From Teredinibacter waterburyi (GTDB lineage: Bacteria; Pseudomonadota; Gammaproteobacteria; Pseudomonadales; Cellvibrionaceae): a stretch of 64,000 bases of DNA. The notes under the pieces are model-generated. The model was given only the letters and a program-made list of their open reading frames with translations. It did no database searches and had not been told where the DNA came from. The number at the start of each line of letters is the position of its first letter. Within the stretch, counting starts at the first letter, position 1. Positions 38,606-49,200 of this stretch are shown here, one piece after another. The stretch spans positions 54,415-118,414 of the forward strand of contig NZ_MRUH01000125.1 of the NCBI RefSeq assembly GCF_001922985.1, written 5' to 3'. The position numbers were made by a program, and so were the translations under genes.

Positions 38606-39340
38606 ATGAGCACAAGAAACCAAGGTCAACCTACCCTTAAGTCAAATTGGTATGAACAACGGCTGGCGTTCCTTTGGCGCGCGGATCTGTTAGCCTGCCT
38701 CGGCTGTGTCGCCTTCTTTTTACTGCTGCCAAAGCTAGACCTTTGGACGTCAGCGTTATTCTTTGATGGCAGTGGTTTCCCGCTTGATAGAAACAGCGTG
38801 GTTCAGTTTATTTATCATGCCTTCGCTAAAATCCAAATCGTCTACTTACTTGCCATTATCGGCGGCATCGCTTGGTGTAGTTACAGAGGACTAAAAGCTG
38901 CTCGAAAAGCTTGGCTGTTTTTGCTTGCTGCATTGATCCTAGGGCCAGGATTGATTGTTAATGTTGGTTTAAAAGAAAATTCCGTTGGCCGCCCTCGCCC
39001 GCGCGACGTACAACCCTTTGCTGGAGAACATAGCTTCGCCCCAGTATTTACCTATTCGGGTGCCTGTCAGCGGAACTGCTCATTTGTTAGTGGCCATGCC
39101 GCGATTTCATTTTATTTGATGTCGCTAGCCTGGGCGTTGGGGCGCCGTCGCTGGCTAAGCCTTGGAATTGGAGCTGGTATAATTGTCGGATTTGTTCGGA
39201 TTGTTCAAGGTGGGCACTTTTTAAGTGATGTGATATTTTCGGGGTGGGTGGTCTATTTTACCTGTGTGATCTTAGCCCATTTTATGGGGCTTTCTTTAGA
39301 GAGGCAGAAAACAACTTTAAGCGAAGCGGAAAAGCATTAA
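38606..39340 (+). CDS. PAP2-family membrane phosphatase
   Basis: Integral membrane lipid phosphatase (244 aa from the ATG at 38606, preceded by AAGG; other in-frame starts at 38588 and 38552 overlap the upstream gene). The PAP2 triad is visible: KENSVGRPRPRDV, SFVSGHAA and RIVQGGHFLSDV. Around five membrane helices. Its gene almost abuts the ArnT-type gene, so it may remove phosphate from lipid A or from undecaprenyl diphosphate linked to the same pathway. LpxE-like or BacA-like activity cannot be separated here. Confidence 0.92.
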   Translation: MSTRNQGQPTLKSNWYEQRLAFLWRADLLACLGCVAFFLLLPKLDLWTSALFFDGSGFPLDRNSVVQFIYHAFAKIQIVYLLAIIGGIAWCSYRGLKAARKAWLFLLAALILGPGLIVNVGLKENSVGRPRPRDVQPFAGEHSFAPVFTYSGACQRNCSFVSGHAAISFYLMSLAWALGRRRWLSLGIGAGIIVGFVRIVQGGHFLSDVIFSGWVVYFTCVILAHFMGLSLERQKTTLSEAEKH

Positions 39341-39407
39341 CCCAATCCACACAGTACGAGTAGGCTCAACATTCATCAATATTTAATTACAACAATGTTT
39401 TTAACGG

Positions 39408-41420
39408 CTACATGGCCGTCTGTTTAAGCTGGTGAATTTTGTCGCGTATCAAACCTGCCCTTTCAAATTCGAGGCTTTTAGCGGCTTCAAACATCATCTT
39501 TTCCAAATCCTGAATGTGATGCCATACATCTTTCCCATCGGGAATGTCTAACGCGTATTTACCTTTAGTTTCTGCGACTTTACGTTTCCCGCCAACACGT
39601 GAACCAGGTGCTCTAGCGCCCTCCATAATATCGGCAACGCTTTTATAGATACCCTTTGGTTCAATGCCATGCTCTAGGTTATACGCTTTCTGCTTGGCGC
39701 GACGGCGCTGAGTTTCTCCCATCGCACGTTCCATAGAACCGGTGATACGGTCGGCGTAGAGAATCGCTTTACCTGTTACATTTCGCGCGGCACGGCCAAT
39801 CGTCTGAATAAGCGAACGATCGGAACGCAAAAAGCCTTCTTTATCCGCATCAAAAATTGCCACTAGCGATACCTCGGGCATATCCAAGCCTTCACGCAAT
39901 AGGTTAATGCCGACCAAAACATCGAATTCACCAATACGTAAATCGCGAATAATTTCCACTCGCTCGACGGTTTCGATATCCGAGTGTATATAGCGCACTT
40001 TCACGCCGCACTCCACCAAATATTCAGTGAGATCTTCCGCCATACGCTTGGTTAGCACAGTAATTAACACACGCTCTTTTTTTGCGACGCGAATATTAAT
40101 TTCCGACAAGCAGTCATCCACTTGCGATATGGCCGGACGCACTTCAATTTCTGGGTCCAACAAGCCGGTTGGCCGAACCACTTGCTCTACAACCTGCCCT
40201 TGTTTTTCCGCTTCGTATTTACCCGGTGTTGCCGACACAAAAATGGCTTGCGGCGCTGCACTTTCCCATTCGTCAAAACGCATCGGGCGGTTATCTAAGG
40301 CCGAGGGCAAACGAAAACCATATTCAACCAAGGTCTCTTTGCGGGAGCGATCACCCTTGTACATAGCGCCAATTTGCGGAATGGTTACATGCGACTCGTC
40401 GATCACTAACAGTGCTTCTGGTGGCAAATAATCAAATAGTGTCGGTGGCGGTAGGCCACTTTCGCGGCCAGATAAATAGCGAGAGTAGTTTTCAATACCT
40501 GTACAGTAGCCCAACTCGCGCATCATTTCCAAATCGTAGCGAGTACGCTGTTCAAGCCGCTGTGCCTCTACCAGCTTATCGAGTGATTTCAACTGCTCTA
40601 AGCGAACTACCAATTCTTGTTCAATATTGACTACGGCATCCAAAATACGCTGCCGAGGCGTAACGTAATGAGACTTAGGATAGATAGTTGCACGCGGGAC
40701 GCGATTAATAATTTCACCGGTAAGCGGGTCAAAGATCGAAATGTTTTCGATCTCGTTATCAAACAGCTCAAGTCGTACTGCGTCTGTTTCCGAGTCGGCA
40801 GGAAAAATATCGAGCACTTCACCGCGCACGCGATAGGTGCCGCGCTGAAAATCAATGTCGTTGCGGGTGTATTGTAATTCTGCCAAACGTCGTAACAAAT
40901 CACGCTGATCAACTTGATCGCCGCGCACCAAGTGCAACATCATTTTCAAATAGGATTCGGGGTCACCCAATCCATAAATGGCGGATACGGTAGCAACCAC
41001 AATTGCATCTTTGCGCTCCATCAACGCCTTGGTCGCCGATAGTCGCATTTGTTCGATGTGTTCGTTAACCGACGCATCTTTATCAATAAAGGTGTCAGAC
41101 GAAGGCACATAGGCTTCGGGCTGATAATAATCATAATAAGAAACAAAATATTCAACGGCATTGTTCGGGAAGAATTCTTTAAATTCACCGTAAAGCTGAG
41201 CGGCCAAGGTCTTATTGTGTGCCATTACCATTGTCGGTCGCTGCGCATGAGCAATTACGTTGGCAATGGTAAAGGTTTTACCCGAACCGGTAACACCAAG
41301 AAGCGTTTGCGACGCCAACCCCGAATCAATACCCTGCGCCAGTTTTTTTATGGCCTCGGGTTGGTCGCCTGCGGGCTGGTATTTACTGTGTAGCTTAAAC
41401 AAATCTGAACTGGAGCTCAT
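39408..41420 (-). CDS. uvrB: UvrABC excinuclease subunit B
   Basis: Helicase-like subunit of nucleotide excision repair; Mfd elsewhere in the window feeds it. The start is set at the ATG at 41420 ([24 protein letters not shown]), giving 670 aa; a start at 41456 adds 12 residues. Walker A reads [12 protein letters not shown], the beta-hairpin region [12 protein letters not shown], motif II DESHV, and QTIGRAARN is near residue 535. The C-terminal UVR motif [20 protein letters not shown] binds UvrC. No SOS box is evident close upstream. Confidence 0.98.
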   Translation of the reverse strand: MSSSSDLFKLHSKYQPAGDQPEAIKKLAQGIDSGLASQTLLGVTGSGKTFTIANVIAHAQRPTMVMAHNKTLAAQLYGEFKEFFPNNAVEYFVSYYDYYQPEAYVPSSDTFIDKDASVNEHIEQMRLSATKALMERKDAIVVATVSAIYGLGDPESYLKMMLHLVRGDQVDQRDLLRRLAELQYTRNDIDFQRGTYRVRGEVLDIFPADSETDAVRLELFDNEIENISIFDPLTGEIINRVPRATIYPKSHYVTPRQRILDAVVNIEQELVVRLEQLKSLDKLVEAQRLEQRTRYDLEMMRELGYCTGIENYSRYLSGRESGLPPPTLFDYLPPEALLVIDESHVTIPQIGAMYKGDRSRKETLVEYGFRLPSALDNRPMRFDEWESAAPQAIFVSATPGKYEAEKQGQVVEQVVRPTGLLDPEIEVRPAISQVDDCLSEINIRVAKKERVLITVLTKRMAEDLTEYLVECGVKVRYIHSDIETVERVEIIRDLRIGEFDVLVGINLLREGLDMPEVSLVAIFDADKEGFLRSDRSLIQTIGRAARNVTGKAILYADRITGSMERAMGETQRRRAKQKAYNLEHGIEPKGIYKSVADIMEGARAPGSRVGGKRKVAETKGKYALDIPDGKDVWHHIQDLEKMMFEAAKSLEFERAGLIRDKIHQLKQTAM

Positions 41421-41497
41421 ACTACGAAATTTACCTGTCGTGTCATCTTCTACCATTCTAGCTATTCAACTCTAAAGCTAAACCTCAATATACGGCG

Positions 41498-44143
41498 TCA
41501 CCCTTTACTGGGATGACGAACTTCCCAACAGTGGTGAATTTTAGCATTTTGCTTAAAGTCTGGATCCAAGCTTTGTGCGGTAATATCTTTAATATCAAAC
41601 GCCGCGAGCGCATCGTAATCTAGCTTAAAACTTCGTAAATTGTTCGAGAAGAATAAGGTTCCAGCAGGATTAAGTAAGTCCATGCAACGCGACACTAGAT
41701 CGACATGATCTTGCTGAATGTCTAAAACGTCTTCCATTTTTTTTGAGTTTGAAAAACTCGGTGGGTCGAGCATAATCAGATCAAAGGTTTCTTGGCATTC
41801 GTCCAGCCAGGTCAGGCAGTTATCGCGAATAAGGCGATGTTTAATCGGTTGAATATTGTTTAGATCAAAGTTTTCGCGCGCCCACTGTAAATAGGTATTC
41901 GACATGTCGACACTTACCGAACTGCTAGCGCCACCGACCGCTGCGTGCACTGTCGCGGTTGCGGTGTAACAAAATAGATTTAGAAACTTTTTACCGTTAG
42001 CCATATCAGCGATACGCATACGCAACGGGCGGTGATCTAAAAATAAGCCGGTATCCAAATAATCATGCAGGTTAACTTTAAACTTACACTGACCTTCAGT
42101 TACCACTTCGCCGGGCGATGGTTCCCAACGGGTGAGTTTTTCGTATTGCTGTTTGCCTTTATTGCGGCGACGGGTTTTTAGAACGATTACATCTTCGCTA
42201 ACATCACAGGCAACCGCTACAGCGTGAACCAACTCTTTAAAGCGCGCTTCCGCTTTGCTTTCTTCAATGGATTTTGGAGCCGCATATTCCTGAACGTGAA
42301 TATGTAAATCGCCCTGGCTACCGGTATAAACATCGACTGCAGCAGAATATTCGGGCATGTCAGCATCGTATAAGCGATAGCAATTCACGTCGGATTTTCT
42401 CAACCACTTTTCCAGACGCTTTTGATTCTTTTTCAGACGATTACATACCATCTCGGCGCCGCTGGAAAGTGGGAACTCTTTTAACTCCGTTGGCGTTTTT
42501 GGGTCCAGAGTTGGGTCGTAGGGACGCAAGTCGGCGGTAGAATCGGCGGTTACACGGGTTCCCGCCCACGGCGATTTTTTGATTTGTTCTGGGGTGGTTT
42601 GTACCGGTTCGGCGGCTTCGTCTAGGTTATTGCGGTCACGGCTATGGCCATACGGACTATTAGTAGGGATAGCGGTAGGACTAGCGGAATCAGCACTATC
42701 TATCCCAAGGCGATCGCTGTCAGGATCACTCTGATCGCTGCCTTCAACATTAAGATTGACGCTAGGACTACTACTAACGCATTGGCTCTCGCTGTCATTT
42801 TTAGCGCTCTTGTCAGGGCTGATAGCGTTACTTTCAGTTTCAGTTGCGTCGCTCGATGACTGGCTGCGCGCGCCATATAAGCTCGCCCCCGATTTTGTCG
42901 CGCTGCTGTTAGCTGGCTCTGGGGCTGACGTAGCTGCAAGCAAATCAAACAACAAAAGCTCGCTAGGTATAGCGCCATTGTAAAACTTGTACTTTTTTCG
43001 CGGTCGCAATCGAAGCGCATCGGACAAGGCCTTAGCACCGGTAAAAACGGCAAGTTCCCAGCCGGGAAGCTCCCTCTTCATAACGCTGGCTAAACTGTAG
43101 TACGTTGCTTTAAGTGCATCGATTTCACCCAATCGCTCACCATAAGGCGGGTTACAAATGACTAATCCCGCAGTAATTTCGGTGTGGGTTGGCTTTTTAA
43201 ATTCCTCGACGGCTTTCGGTGTTAAGCGAATAAGATCGGCTAAGCCTGCGGTTTCAATGTTTTCCGCTGCGGCATCAAGAACGCGATGCACAACATCGTA
43301 ACCGCGAACTTCCGAATTAAAATTAGCTAGGCCTTTTTCTCGACGCGCGAAGGCTTCATCGATAAGTGTTTGCCACATCTCTGAGGAATGCTGGCGCCAG
43401 CGTTCAAAGCCAAAGCCTTTGGGGGAGTTTGGAATCGCGCCAAAGCGGCTGCGGTGCGCCTTATCCGCTCGATAGATTCCCGGGGCAATATCGGCCGCGA
43501 TCATCACACCTTCGATTAAGAAAGTTGCCGAACCACACATCGGGTCGAGCAACGCGCCACCGCGCGCGGCGATGTCTGTCCAACCGGCGCGCAATAACAA
43601 CGCTGCGGCGAGGTTCTCTTTAAGTGGAGCGCCACCCTGCCCCATGCGGTAGCCGCGACGATGAAGACTGTCGCCAGACAGATCCAGACTCAGGTGCAGT
43701 TGCCCTTTGGCTAAACGGGCATTAATACGAATATCGGGGTTACTTTTTTCAACATTTGGACGCTCGCCAGTTTGCTCGCGCAAGCGATCAACTACAGCAT
43801 CTTTCACCCGTTGCGCACCAAATTGGGTGTGACGAATGGCATCACTGGCACCGATAAAATCAACAAGTAAGGTCGAATCTGGCAGGAAGTGCTCTTCCCA
43901 GGGCACTGACGCGACCAGCGCGTAGATATCGTCGGCGGATTTAACAATACCGCGCGCCAAAGGCAAAAGAATTTTGTTCGCACAGCGCGACCAAAGGCAG
44001 GCGCGGTAAGCATTTTCTAAGTCGCCGTCAAAGGAGCATCCTGCGACAGTTTCTTTTACTTCACTTGAGACAATAGATTCAAGCTCTTGTTTTAAAAGGC
44101 TTTCTAGGCCCTTGGGACAGGTGGCGAAATAGTTGTGGGACAT
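41498..44143 (-). CDS. rlmL: Bifunctional 23S rRNA methyltransferase RlmKL with long linker
   Basis: Makes m2G2445 (RlmL half) and m7G2069 (RlmK half) in 23S rRNA. The 881-aa product has a THUMP domain (about 45-155), the N-terminal MTase (LDPMCGSATFLIEG near 200, NPPYGERLG at 331-339) and the C-terminal MTase (FLNLFCYTATATVHAA, MLDPPSFSNSK). It is about 180 residues longer than E. coli RlmL. The excess is a Ser/Asp/Asn-rich linker at residues 404-560 (42464-42934), apparently disordered. All catalytic motifs are intact, so it should be functional. Confidence 0.96.
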   Translation of the reverse strand: MSHNYFATCPKGLESLLKQELESIVSSEVKETVAGCSFDGDLENAYRACLWSRCANKILLPLARGIVKSADDIYALVASVPWEEHFLPDSTLLVDFIGASDAIRHTQFGAQRVKDAVVDRLREQTGERPNVEKSNPDIRINARLAKGQLHLSLDLSGDSLHRRGYRMGQGGAPLKENLAAALLLRAGWTDIAARGGALLDPMCGSATFLIEGVMIAADIAPGIYRADKAHRSRFGAIPNSPKGFGFERWRQHSSEMWQTLIDEAFARREKGLANFNSEVRGYDVVHRVLDAAAENIETAGLADLIRLTPKAVEEFKKPTHTEITAGLVICNPPYGERLGEIDALKATYYSLASVMKRELPGWELAVFTGAKALSDALRLRPRKKYKFYNGAIPSELLLFDLLAATSAPEPANSSATKSGASLYGARSQSSSDATETESNAISPDKSAKNDSESQCVSSSPSVNLNVEGSDQSDPDSDRLGIDSADSASPTAIPTNSPYGHSRDRNNLDEAAEPVQTTPEQIKKSPWAGTRVTADSTADLRPYDPTLDPKTPTELKEFPLSSGAEMVCNRLKKNQKRLEKWLRKSDVNCYRLYDADMPEYSAAVDVYTGSQGDLHIHVQEYAAPKSIEESKAEARFKELVHAVAVACDVSEDVIVLKTRRRNKGKQQYEKLTRWEPSPGEVVTEGQCKFKVNLHDYLDTGLFLDHRPLRMRIADMANGKKFLNLFCYTATATVHAAVGGASSSVSVDMSNTYLQWARENFDLNNIQPIKHRLIRDNCLTWLDECQETFDLIMLDPPSFSNSKKMEDVLDIQQDHVDLVSRCMDLLNPAGTLFFSNNLRSFKLDYDALAAFDIKDITAQSLDPDFKQNAKIHHCWEVRHPSKG

Positions 44144-44446
44144 ATCGTATTACTGCATTTTATTCTGAGGGGCCATATGGAAGCCGTTTACTATGAATTT
44201 ATAATCGTTCACTTTTTAATCGGCCTTTGGGAAACTTCATGTCCTGCTTGAGAAGACAGAGCGCAAGTGTAACAGCTCTGCTCGGCAACACCGAGAACTA
44301 CAGAAAGCAGCTAATTACGGTGGCATAGCCGCTCGTCACTATGAAGAGTGTTTTTTTGGAGGGTTGAATTAGACACGCCACCGACACAAACACGGCACCA
44401 ATCAAGTAAGAGCAAACCATCCAAGCAACTAACAGGAACATTGCCT
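44144..44446. other. Intergenic region upstream of rmf
   Basis: About 300 bases between the divergent rlmKL and rmf genes. No ORF beyond a short in-frame extension of rmf is supported. The rmf leader probably lies in the second half. Confidence 0.4.
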
Positions 44447-44650
44447 ATGAAAAGTCAGAAAAGGAGCCACTCAGAGCGCGCCTTTGCACGCGGGTATCGC
44501 GCTGCCGTAACCGGCAAGTCGCGAACTTTATGTCCACATGTTAATGGCGACGCCAGACAAGAATGGCTAACCGGCTGGCGGGAAGGGCGAGAAGACCACT
44601 GGAATGGATTCAACACACTGGCGCAAGTCCAGAAGCTGCAAAATATGTAA
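44447..44650 (+). CDS. rmf: Ribosome modulation factor
   Basis: Small basic protein (67 aa) that dimerises 70S ribosomes into inactive 100S particles in stationary phase. The start at 44447 (MKSQKRSHSERAFARGYRAA) is chosen for the AGGAA 10 bases upstream and for family alignment; a longer in-frame reading is not supported. Conserved text includes GYRAAVTGKSRTLCPH, ARQEWLTGWREGREDHW. It is followed by three consecutive hairpins. Confidence 0.96.
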   Translation: MKSQKRSHSERAFARGYRAAVTGKSRTLCPHVNGDARQEWLTGWREGREDHWNGFNTLAQVQKLQNM

Positions 44651-44656
44651 CAGTTT

Positions 44657-44725
44657 CCCCGCGAGGGGTCACCTCGGCTACGGGCCAAATACCCGCCGAG
44701 GACATAGGCTCGTTATTACGAGCCT
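44657..44725. terminator. Three consecutive hairpins between rmf and pyrD
   Basis: Three stems lie in 70 bases: CCCC-GCGA-GGGG (44657-44668, a GNRA-type loop), CCTCGGC...GCCGAGG (44672-44701), and AGGCTCGT-TATT-ACGAGCCT (44706-44725). They sit between the convergent rmf and pyrD genes. No U-run follows in either direction, so they may protect 3' ends or stop transcription with help. Confidence 0.5.
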
Positions 44726-44735
44726 GATGAAGCCG

Positions 44736-45755
44736 CTAACGGTGCGATGCCAGTACCTTAGCGGCTTCCGCTATCAAGGCTGGGCCACGGTAGATAAAGC
44801 CGCTGTAGACTTGTACCAAGCTCGCACCCGCTTCAACCTTATCTAGCGCATCCTTCCCAGTGGAAATCCCGCCCACGCCAATAATCGGCAATGCACCCTG
44901 TAGATGCTCGGCTAATACGCGAATCACTTCGGTAGATTTATCACGTACTGGCGTACCGCTTAAACCACCCGCCTCGCCTGCAAACGGGGACGCTTCGACA
45001 CCTTCGCGTGAGATTGTAGTGTTAGTCGCAATCACGCCTTCATACTCGTGCTGCATTAGTACATCCGCGACATTTTTAATTTCATCGCTATTCATATCCG
45101 GCGCAATCTTTACCGCGATTGGCACTTTTAATTCATATCTATCCGCCAGCTGAGCTTGCCGCGCTTTAATGCCGGCCAATAGCTGCGATAAGGTTTCACC
45201 AAACTGTAGATTGCGAAGCCCCGGCGTATTCGGCGACGAAATATTAACGGTGATGTAATCGGCACTGGTGTAGACCGCATCGAGACACTTTTCATAATCG
45301 GAAAGGGCTTGGTCTTCCGGTGTATTTTTATTCTTGCCGATATTGATACCCAAAATACCATCGTAACGACGCTTTTTTACGGCGTTAACGAGGTGATCAA
45401 CGCCTTTATTGTTAAACCCCATGCGATTGATAATCGCTTCCTGCTCAACTAAACGGAACAACCGCGGGCGTGGGTTTCCGGGTTGGGCCAGCGGTGTGAC
45501 CGTACCGATTTCAACAAAACCAAACCCCAGCTGCCCCAGGGCATTAAAGTAATCGCCATTTTTATCCAGCCCAGCGGCCAAGCCGACGGCATTAGGGAAT
45601 TTCAAACCCATCACCTCTACAGGGTCGACCACGTGCTTGCGGAAGAAGGGTTGCAATAACTGCAAACGCTCTGCAGCACCCATAAGGTCGAGTGATAATT
45701 CATGTGAAACTTCAGGGTTCAGGGCAAACAAACATTTTTTCGCCAAGTTATACAT
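44736..45755 (-). CDS. pyrD: Dihydroorotate dehydrogenase (quinone)
   Basis: Membrane-associated class 2 flavoenzyme of pyrimidine synthesis that passes electrons from dihydroorotate to quinone. The start is the ATG at 45755 ([19 protein letters not shown]), giving 339 aa; the 11-residue upstream extension is unlike the family. The N-terminal helix pair of class 2 enzymes is present. Other motifs: [24 protein letters not shown], the catalytic Ser region [21 protein letters not shown], and [15 protein letters not shown]. Confidence 0.97.
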   Translation of the reverse strand: MYNLAKKCLFALNPEVSHELSLDLMGAAERLQLLQPFFRKHVVDPVEVMGLKFPNAVGLAAGLDKNGDYFNALGQLGFGFVEIGTVTPLAQPGNPRPRLFRLVEQEAIINRMGFNNKGVDHLVNAVKKRRYDGILGINIGKNKNTPEDQALSDYEKCLDAVYTSADYITVNISSPNTPGLRNLQFGETLSQLLAGIKARQAQLADRYELKVPIAVKIAPDMNSDEIKNVADVLMQHEYEGVIATNTTISREGVEASPFAGEAGGLSGTPVRDKSTEVIRVLAEHLQGALPIIGVGGISTGKDALDKVEAGASLVQVYSGFIYRGPALIAEAAKVLASHR

Positions 45756-45980
45756 AATCGGCCTTTTACTGCGGCTTTCGACTGCCAATATTAACGGGAA
45801 GAATTGCGGAGGACACGATTGCGCTTGTGAAGCGTTGGGATCGGTCGAGAAGGCGCAAGGATACAGAATTGCGCGGAGTTAGTCGATTTCAGGCGAAGCC
45901 GTTTTAGATAAATAGACGCCGTTTGTGCACTGCTAGTCGCGGATATTAACAACGAACACGAGTGACCAGAAGCAGTGCCG

Positions 45981-46211
45981 TTAAGCTAGACGCTCGATGC
46001 GATCAAAGCGGCTGTCGGCGGTAAAATGAATGGCGAAGCAGCCCTGTACGCCGGTATGGGTAACATAGGGCTGTAAGATATTAGCCGGAAAACGAATCGT
46101 GCGACCGTCTATAGACGTCGCACGAACCGATTGCGCCGCTCCAGAATAGAGCTTTAAATACTCATCCGCGCTGACACTTAAGTTGACAATAATGTGGTGC
46201 GACTCCGCCAT
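45981..46211 (-). CDS. DUF2835 family protein
   Basis: Conserved small protein of unknown function (76 aa). The family pattern is clear: VNLSVSADEYLKLYSGAA, GRTIRFPANILQPYVTHTGVQG and FDRIERL at the end. It lies 52 bases downstream of the NAD-glutamate dehydrogenase stop on the same strand, a frequent arrangement in gammaproteobacteria. Confidence 0.93.
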   Translation of the reverse strand: MAESHHIIVNLSVSADEYLKLYSGAAQSVRATSIDGRTIRFPANILQPYVTHTGVQGCFAIHFTADSRFDRIERLA

Positions 46212-46263
46212 GACTGGACAAACCCTATTCTCTAAGCCAGTATCAATTTAAGCCCATGCCACG

Positions 46264-49200
46264 CTAAACCTGCAACAAAATATGCTCGGTGGACTGCACC
46301 AAATCAACCAATTCGCGTAATGCCACGGAAAACATAGCATAGTCGGTCACTTGTGCGCCCTGCACTTCATTTACCATCTGCTTCCAACGATGAACTAGCA
46401 GCTCGTGATCGCTATACCACTGGCTAACAAGGTTGTCGATATCTAAACCTTTGTTATGCTCTAGGTACGCAATAAGGGCGACAGTTAAACTGCGCAATTG
46501 TGCTTCCAGCTCATCCAAGAAAGATTCCCGCGCTAACGCCTGCCAGTAGCTTTCGACTTTCACTTCAGACAGCTGAGTGGCAAACCAATTTAAATCCAAC
46601 CGATCCAATAGCTGTACAAACAGCTGCGACGCCAACCCTAAATCCGCGCCGGCTTTGTGTGCACTTTCGACGACACCTAAGCCAGAAAATAAATTGTCCG
46701 GCATGGCTAGGCGCAACGCCCATTCATCTGGCACGCCCTGCTCGCTGTAGCGTTCACTGCGCTGTTGCCAAGCTTCTTTGGCCGACCCCTGAGCGTATTC
46801 ACGAGTACTTTGATAGACCAATTCCAAGCCGTTTGTAAAGCGTGGTATGTCATCTTTTGGTGACAGATTCATACGTCGATTGCGCAAAAACCAACGGGTA
46901 CCGCGCCTTACGCGGCGAATCATATTGGTCATAAGCTCGGCTTGAAACTCACTCGAAACGCGATTATCCAAGGATTTAATATAGTGCTGGAAGGCCTCAA
47001 ACTGAAACACTTCACGAGAAACGACGTAGGCTTTAGAGATATCCACCGTGCTTGCCCCAGTAGTTTCCAGCAGCCGATGCGCAACGGTAATACCGAGGTT
47101 ATTAATCATATCGTTGGCCACTTGAGTACCAACAATTTCGCGACGTAAGCGATGTCGATAGAGCTCTTGTGGAAACTTAGTCGCGAGCGTATGCGGGAAT
47201 GCGCTTTCGATTGCCGTGGCAATGGTTTCGTCTTCACCAATGTCGGAGTTGGTGAGCGCCTCCTTTAGCATAACTTTTGCGTAGGACAACAATACCGAAA
47301 GCTCGGGGCGAGTCAGGGATTTTCCGTGGCCTTGACGCTCTACAATCTCCTCGTCGGTGGGAATAAATTCGAGCGCGCGATTCAGTCGCCCCTGATTTTC
47401 TAAGTAGTTGATAAAACGGCGGTATTCATTAGAGCGGGCCGATGCTTGAAACTTTGCCAAACTAATCGCTTGAGTTTGCCGGTAGTTATTTTGTAAAACC
47501 AACGCAGCCACTTCGTCGGTCATATCTAAGAGTAATTGATTGCGCTGTTTGCCTGTTAAATCACCTTGCGCGACCAATTCATCTAACAAGATTTTGATAT
47601 TAACTTCGTGGTCAGAACAATCCACGCCGGCAGCGTTGTCGATAAAGTCGGTATTGCTCGCGCCGTTGTTTAGGCAAAACTCTACTCGGCCAAGCTGGGT
47701 CATCCCTAGGTTTCCCCCCTCCCCGAATACTTTACAGCGCAAATCTTTGCCGTTTACGCGCAAACCATCGTTGGCTTTATCACCAACTGCCGCATGGCTT
47801 TCGCTGGCCGATTTTACGTAGGTACCAATACCGCCATTCCAAATCAAATCTACCGGCGCTTTCAATAGCGCTGAGATAAGCTCTGTTGGTGTTAGCTTTT
47901 GCGCAGTAATCGCAAAGGCTTCGCGCATTTGAGGGGTAATCGAAATAGATTTAGCGGAACGTAAAAAAACGCCACCACCTTCAGAGATTAACGCTGGATT
48001 ATAGTCCGCCCAATTGGTGCGCGGGGTATCAAACAACCTATGCCGTTCGATAAAGCTACTCGCCGCATCCGGTTGAGGGTCGATAAATATGTGCATGTGA
48101 TTGAACGCGGCCGTCAACCGAATATGACGAGATAGCAACATACCATTGCCGAATACATCACCAGCCATGTCGCCAATACCAATAACCGTGAAGTCCTGAT
48201 GTTGGATATCCACACCCTGCTCACGAAAATGTCGCTGCACTGAAACCCAAGCGCCTTTCGCGGTAATACCCATGCCTTTATGGTCATAACCTTGGCTGCC
48301 ACCAGAGGCAAACGCATCGCCTAACCAATGGTTATATTGCAGCGAAATTTCGTTGGCTATATCGGAAAAAGTCGCAGTACCCTTATCTGCCGCAACAACA
48401 AGATACGGGTCGTCTTCATCACGTCGAATAACATTTTCTGGCGGTACAACCTTACCCTCTACCAAGTTATCGGTAATATCCAATAAGCCCTGGATGAAAA
48501 TTTTGTAACAGGCAATACCCTCCTCTAAAAAGGCTTCTCGAGTGGGATTTAGCAGCGGCAACTTACAGACAAATCCACCCTTAGCACCGGTAGGTACAAT
48601 CACAGCATTTTTTACTTGCTGAGCTTTAACCAAACCGAGGACTTCTGTACGGTAATCCTGCAGCCGGTCCGACCAACGCAAACCGCCACGGGCGACCTTG
48701 CCACCACGAAGATGTACGCCTTCCACTCGTGGTGAGTAAACGTAAATTTCAAACTCAGGGCGAGGCTCTGGAATATCTGCAATCGTTCGCGGGCTAAACT
48801 TATAGGAAATATAAGATTTAGGCTGACTCGGGTCTGCGGCGAAGCGGTCTAGTTGAAAATAGTTAGTACGTAGCGTTCCCAACATAAAATCTAAGTAACG
48901 TCGCAATACCCGGTCTTCATTCAAGTTCGATACTTGCTCTAAAGATTCCACTATCTTAGCTTTCAAACGTTCACTGCGTTCCTGAATTTTTTCGGCACTT
49001 TTAGACTCGCGATTTACCCGCGGCTCGAACATCGCCTTAAATAAAGCGACAAGATTACGAGTGATATCGGCGTGATTGAGAAGAGTCTCGGCGATAAAGG
49101 CTTGATCCTCAGAGAATCCCGTCTGTTTCATGTAGCCGGCATAGCCGCGCAACAGGCATACTTCACGCCAATGTAAACGCGCACCCAGCACGAGCTTATT

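Noticed and set aside
40027..40431. 134-codon plus-strand frame inside uvrB
   Set aside because: uvrB on the minus strand explains this DNA fully; the plus frame shows no family signal.
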